Assembly (NCBI GenBank): GCA_947644475.1
Contig: CANRZQ010000023.1
Coordinates: 1 to 17,850 of the forward strand
Source: an uncultured Muribaculaceae bacterium
Lineage (GTDB): Bacteria; Bacteroidota; Bacteroidia; Bacteroidales; Muribaculaceae
Reading direction: 5' to 3'
Length of the DNA: 17,850 bases
Position numbers and translations under genes: made by a program. Positions 16,631 to 17,850 of the stretch are shown here, in pieces. The first letter of the stretch is position 1, and each line of letters opens with the position of its first letter. The notes below the pieces were generated by a model. It ran no database searches. It was not told where the DNA came from and saw nothing but the letters and a program-made list of their open reading frames with translations.

Positions 16631-16661
16631 CAAAGTTAGCACATGATTTTCGTCTCCGAAA
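16631..16661 (-). promoter_or_regulatory. Promoter of the susC-led operon
   Basis: On the minus strand a -33 element TTTC (16661-16658) is followed by exactly 19 bases and the -7 box TAACTTTG (16638-16631), a good Bacteroidetes promoter with one mismatch in TTTG at -33. The motif GATTGAATC (16624-16616) lies just downstream. The AT-rich stretch upstream (16662-16784) holds no ORF. It contains a spaced inverted repeat acttac (16719-16724) and gtaagt (16747-16752) and a 5-3-5 palindrome aaattgttaattt (16766-16778). Either could bind an activator, but such repeats are expected by chance in AT-rich DNA. Confidence 0.7.
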
Positions 16662-16784
16662 CAGGCGGTAAAAGCCCCGGGTAAACTCTCAAAATATACA
16701 CATATCTGATAATCAAACACTTACCAATGTTAAAAAATTAAAAAAAGTAAGTTTCCAACAAGCACAAATTGTTAATTTCAAGAC

Positions 16785-16830
16785 AAAAAGCAAGGTGGAA
16801 AAGTGTCTTCTCAGACATTTTTTCCACCTT
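16785..16830 (-). terminator. Terminator after the serine acetyltransferase gene
   Basis: Arms at 16792-16808 and 16813-16830 pair over 11 bp (aaggtggaaaa with its complement), then a small internal loop, then 5 bp (tgtct with agaca), around a 4-base loop. On the minus strand the stem is followed by GC and five T (16789-16785). It begins 26 bases after the acetyltransferase stop codon and insulates the PUL promoter from that gene. A short T run on the other side may give some activity on the plus strand. Confidence 0.82.
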
Positions 16831-16855
16831 TTTAACATTATGTATGCCACCCTCG

Positions 16856-17712
16856 CTATTTATACACGGTGGCACCCGGAGCCACATCGTGGGTGAGCCA
16901 TACGTTGGCCCCGACAGTGGCGCCGCTGCCAATGGTGACGCGTCCGAGAATCGTGGCGTTTGAGTAGATTATGACATTGTCGCCGATGATGGGATGCCGG
17001 GGTATGCCCTTTACGGGAAGCCCCGTGGCATCGTCGAGAGGGAAAGAGCGCGCCCCGAGGGTCACACCCTGATATATCTTTACTTTGTCGCCGATGATGC
17101 ATGTGGCGCCAATCACGACACCCGTGCCATGGTCGATGGCAAACCGCGACCCGATTGTGGCTCCGGGGTGAATGTCGACACCAGTCTCGCCATGGGCGAG
17201 TTCGCTGATGGCGCGGGGTATCAGCGGCACGCCCATCTCGAGCAGCGCGTGAGCGATACGGTAACTCGACACTGCCCTCACCGAGGGATAGCACGATATT
17301 ACCTCGGCTATGTTCTCGGCGGCAGGGTCGCCGTCGAAAATGGCACGAACATCGTCGGCAAGAGCCGCCCGCAGCAGCGGAGCCGCTCGATGAATTTGCG
17401 GGCAAGGTCGCGCGCCGCCTCGGGATGCGACGAGTCGCGGCAGTCGCAGTTGAACGACAGCCCGGCATGAATCTGGCTTGTGAGCAGCGCGTACAGCCGC
17501 TCGACACTCACGCCGATATGATAGCGCAACGACGCCGAATCTGTGGTCGACACCCCGAAATAACCGGGAAAAATGACCGAGCGGCACAGTTTCACAATTT
17601 CTTTAAGGTCGGGCACCGACGGCAGGGGCTCGCCTCGGGTGCAGCGGTGGAAAAGCGACGCATACGATCCTTCCTCAGCCAGCAAATCCACTATATGTTC
17701 AAGTTCTTTCAT
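16856..17712 (-). pseudogene. cysE: Serine O-acetyltransferase, split by a one-base frameshift
   Basis: The enzyme makes O-acetylserine from serine and acetyl-CoA, the first step of cysteine synthesis. From the ATG at 17712 the N-terminal helical domain (MKELEHIVDLLAEEG...) reads in one frame to FIERL. From there the left-handed beta-helix domain continues in another frame (PLLRAALADDVRAIFDGDP) to a TAG at 16856. The second part carries the hexapeptide repeats and the motifs DIHPGATIG, AIDHGTGVVIGATCIIG and YQGVTLGARSFP. The span of 857 bases is one short of 286 codons. Adding one C to the CC at 17379-17380 restores a continuous protein of 285 residues with the expected LP junction. Both halves are otherwise well conserved, so this is either a very recent mutation or a sequence error. 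It stands alone: no cysteine synthase lies next to it here. Confidence 0.85.
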
Positions 17713-17850
17713 ATTGCATTCTTAGTAATTTTTTGACAGAGGCAGATTAATTTTAGACAGGAGAACAGGAGGGACATGAGGTTTTGTTTTTTTGCTTTAA
17801 GTATATCTGATTAAAAAGTTAATGTAATCACGGTGTAGGGACGCACGGCT
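17713..17850. other. Non-coding right edge with possible partial inverted-repeat element
   Basis: These 138 bases hold no ORF or RNA gene I can support. No TAnnTTTG box is visible on the minus strand for the acetyltransferase gene. The last 16 bases (gtagggacgcacggct, 17835-17850) resemble the left arm of intergenic palindromes of Bacteroidales that continue as cgtgcgtccctac. The window ends too early to see the second arm, so this is recall-based and unproven. Confidence 0.4.

Noticed and set aside
17776..17814. A 12-residue reading frame with a GGAGGG sequence just upstream
   Set aside because: It is too short to support, has no promoter box, and Bacteroidetes make little use of Shine-Dalgarno sites.

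Overview
The window looks like chromosomal DNA of a gut Bacteroidales, most likely Muribaculaceae or a close relative. The grounds are a SusC/SusD pair inside a polysaccharide utilisation locus (PUL), promoters of the Bacteroidetes type (TAnnTTTG at -7), surface-lipoprotein signals with acidic residues after the lipid cysteine, a two-component pair typical of Bacteroidales, and GC-rich codon choice. The family-level assignment is inference. I see no insertion sequence, phage gene, tRNA, rRNA or CRISPR array.

Left part, plus strand (1-5744). A G-free tandem repeat at the left edge runs up to an ABC-exporter ATPase (88-762), followed two bases later by a two-module FtsX/MacB-type permease (765-3134). 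A perfect 19-bp hairpin terminator ends this unit. A promoter directly behind it drives an NtrC-type sigma-54 activator (3230-4543), which overlaps an NtrB-like membrane histidine kinase by 11 bp (4533-5744). Together they form an exporter plus two-component module, probably related to envelope stress or efflux. A symmetrical hairpin at 5750-5786 separates it from the convergent PUL.

Central part, minus strand (16661 down to 5828). This is a complete PUL in the order susC-like, susD-like, GH30 lipoprotein, surface glycan-binding lipoprotein with a duplicated binding module, GH3 beta-glucosidase. As I recall it, this gene order matches the characterised Bacteroides thetaiotaomicron locus for fungal beta-1,6-glucan (BT3309-BT3314 region). 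The inferred pathway is as follows. The surface GH30 cuts beta-1,6-glucan, the binding protein and SusD-like protein hold the chains, SusC-like imports gentio-oligosaccharides with TonB energy, and the periplasmic GH3 releases glucose. The transcription layout is graded: a susC promoter with a structured leader of about 140 nt, a terminator-like attenuator between susD and GH30, a strong terminator after the binding protein, and a separate promoter for GH3. The susC and GH3 promoters share a 9-base motif, GATTGAATC, at the predicted transcription start. No PUL regulator (HTCS, SusR or ECF-sigma/anti-sigma pair) lies beside the locus in this window.

Right part, minus strand (17712-16856). A serine O-acetyltransferase gene of the cysE family is split by a one-base deletion near 17379, so it is either a recent pseudogene or an assembly error. 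The last 138 bases hold no gene I can support and end in what may be half of a larger inverted-repeat element.
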